Shown: piece after piece, positions 5,511 to 5,635 of the stretch
Numbering within the stretch: the first letter of the stretch is position 1
How the letters are laid out: each line of letters starts with the position of its first letter
Assembly (NCBI RefSeq): GCF_009496285.1
Contig: NZ_WIJK01000042.1
Location: forward strand, 1 to 5,635
Length of the DNA stretch: 5,635 bases
Direction: 5' to 3'
Source: Streptococcus mitis
GTDB taxonomy: Bacteria > Bacillota > Bacilli > Lactobacillales > Streptococcaceae
Notes under the pieces: model-generated
Database searches by the model: none
What the model saw: the letters and a program-made list of their open reading frames with translations, nothing else
Told to the model about the DNA's origin: nothing
Program-made: the position numbers and the translations under genes

Positions 5511-5635
5511 AAACCGATAAGATTGACGCTGAAAAACTAGCTGCTTCTCAGTTCATCCTCAATCGTAAACCAAGCTATGTCCAAGAAGCGCTTTATCAAG
5601 AATTACGCGATCTCAGCCGTTTCTATCAGAATCTT
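5510..5635 (+). pseudogene. IS110-family transposase fragment
   Basis: The plus frame reads KTDKIDAEKLAASQFILNRK, then PSYVQEALYQELRDLSRFYQ, then NL to the window edge. K-T-D-K-(I/N)-D-A followed by (E/R)-x-(L/I)-A is a hallmark of the DEDD RuvC-like domain of IS110/IS116/IS902 transposases, and LRDLSRFYQNL matches the segment after it. An intact member has about 100 residues before this point and starts with an MxxxGID-like motif. Here the frame is open back only to 5483, with a stop at 5480-5482 and no plausible start, so the N-terminus is lost. The gene points away from the adhesin gene. The remaining 3' part lies outside the window. Confidence 0.8.

Overview
The window most likely comes from a low-GC Firmicute, and a mitis-group Streptococcus (S. 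mitis, S. oralis or a relative) is the best guess. The reasons are the streptococcal look of the signal peptide, the stacked Ig-like repeats of a large surface adhesin, the strong AGGAG ribosome binding site, and an AT-rich intergenic region holding a decayed IS110-family transposase. Species cannot be fixed from the sequence alone.

Layout: one very large gene on the minus strand fills positions 1-4791. It starts at 4791 and is open for 1597 codons to the window edge, so its 3' end is missing. In protein order it has: a 43-residue signal peptide; a Thr/Ser/Glu/Ala-rich stalk; a small DGS module; a basic linker; an unrecognised ~210-residue N-terminal domain; an Ig-like domain; a second unrecognised domain; another Ig-like domain; three large tandem repeats (R1 and R2 of 246 aa, almost identical; R3 of 227 aa, diverged); and a 97-residue Big_6-like Ig repeat that starts again before the window ends. 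A cell-wall anchor, if present, lies outside the window.

Positions 4792-4872 hold the gene's control region: a near-consensus sigma-A promoter (TTGACT, 17 bp, TATAAT), a predicted transcript start at the base of a short 5' hairpin, and an AAAGGAG ribosome binding site 8 nt before the ATG. Positions 4873-5402 are AT-rich with no gene I can support; they contain a weak hairpin and short ATGA repeats. Positions 5403-5510 are bounded by an imperfect inverted repeat. This runs straight into a plus-strand fragment of an IS110-family transposase, which continues past the right edge.

The most interesting points are all in the adhesin. R1 and R2 each carry a V-T-R-F motif followed by A-T-A-T-D-x-D-G, which resembles the sialoglycan-binding PhiTRX motif of streptococcal Siglec-like adhesins, while R3 has lost the arginine. 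The signal peptide resembles those of accessory-Sec serine-rich-repeat adhesins although the visible protein has no serine-rich repeat. These are inferences from motifs and from memory of the families; no search was run.
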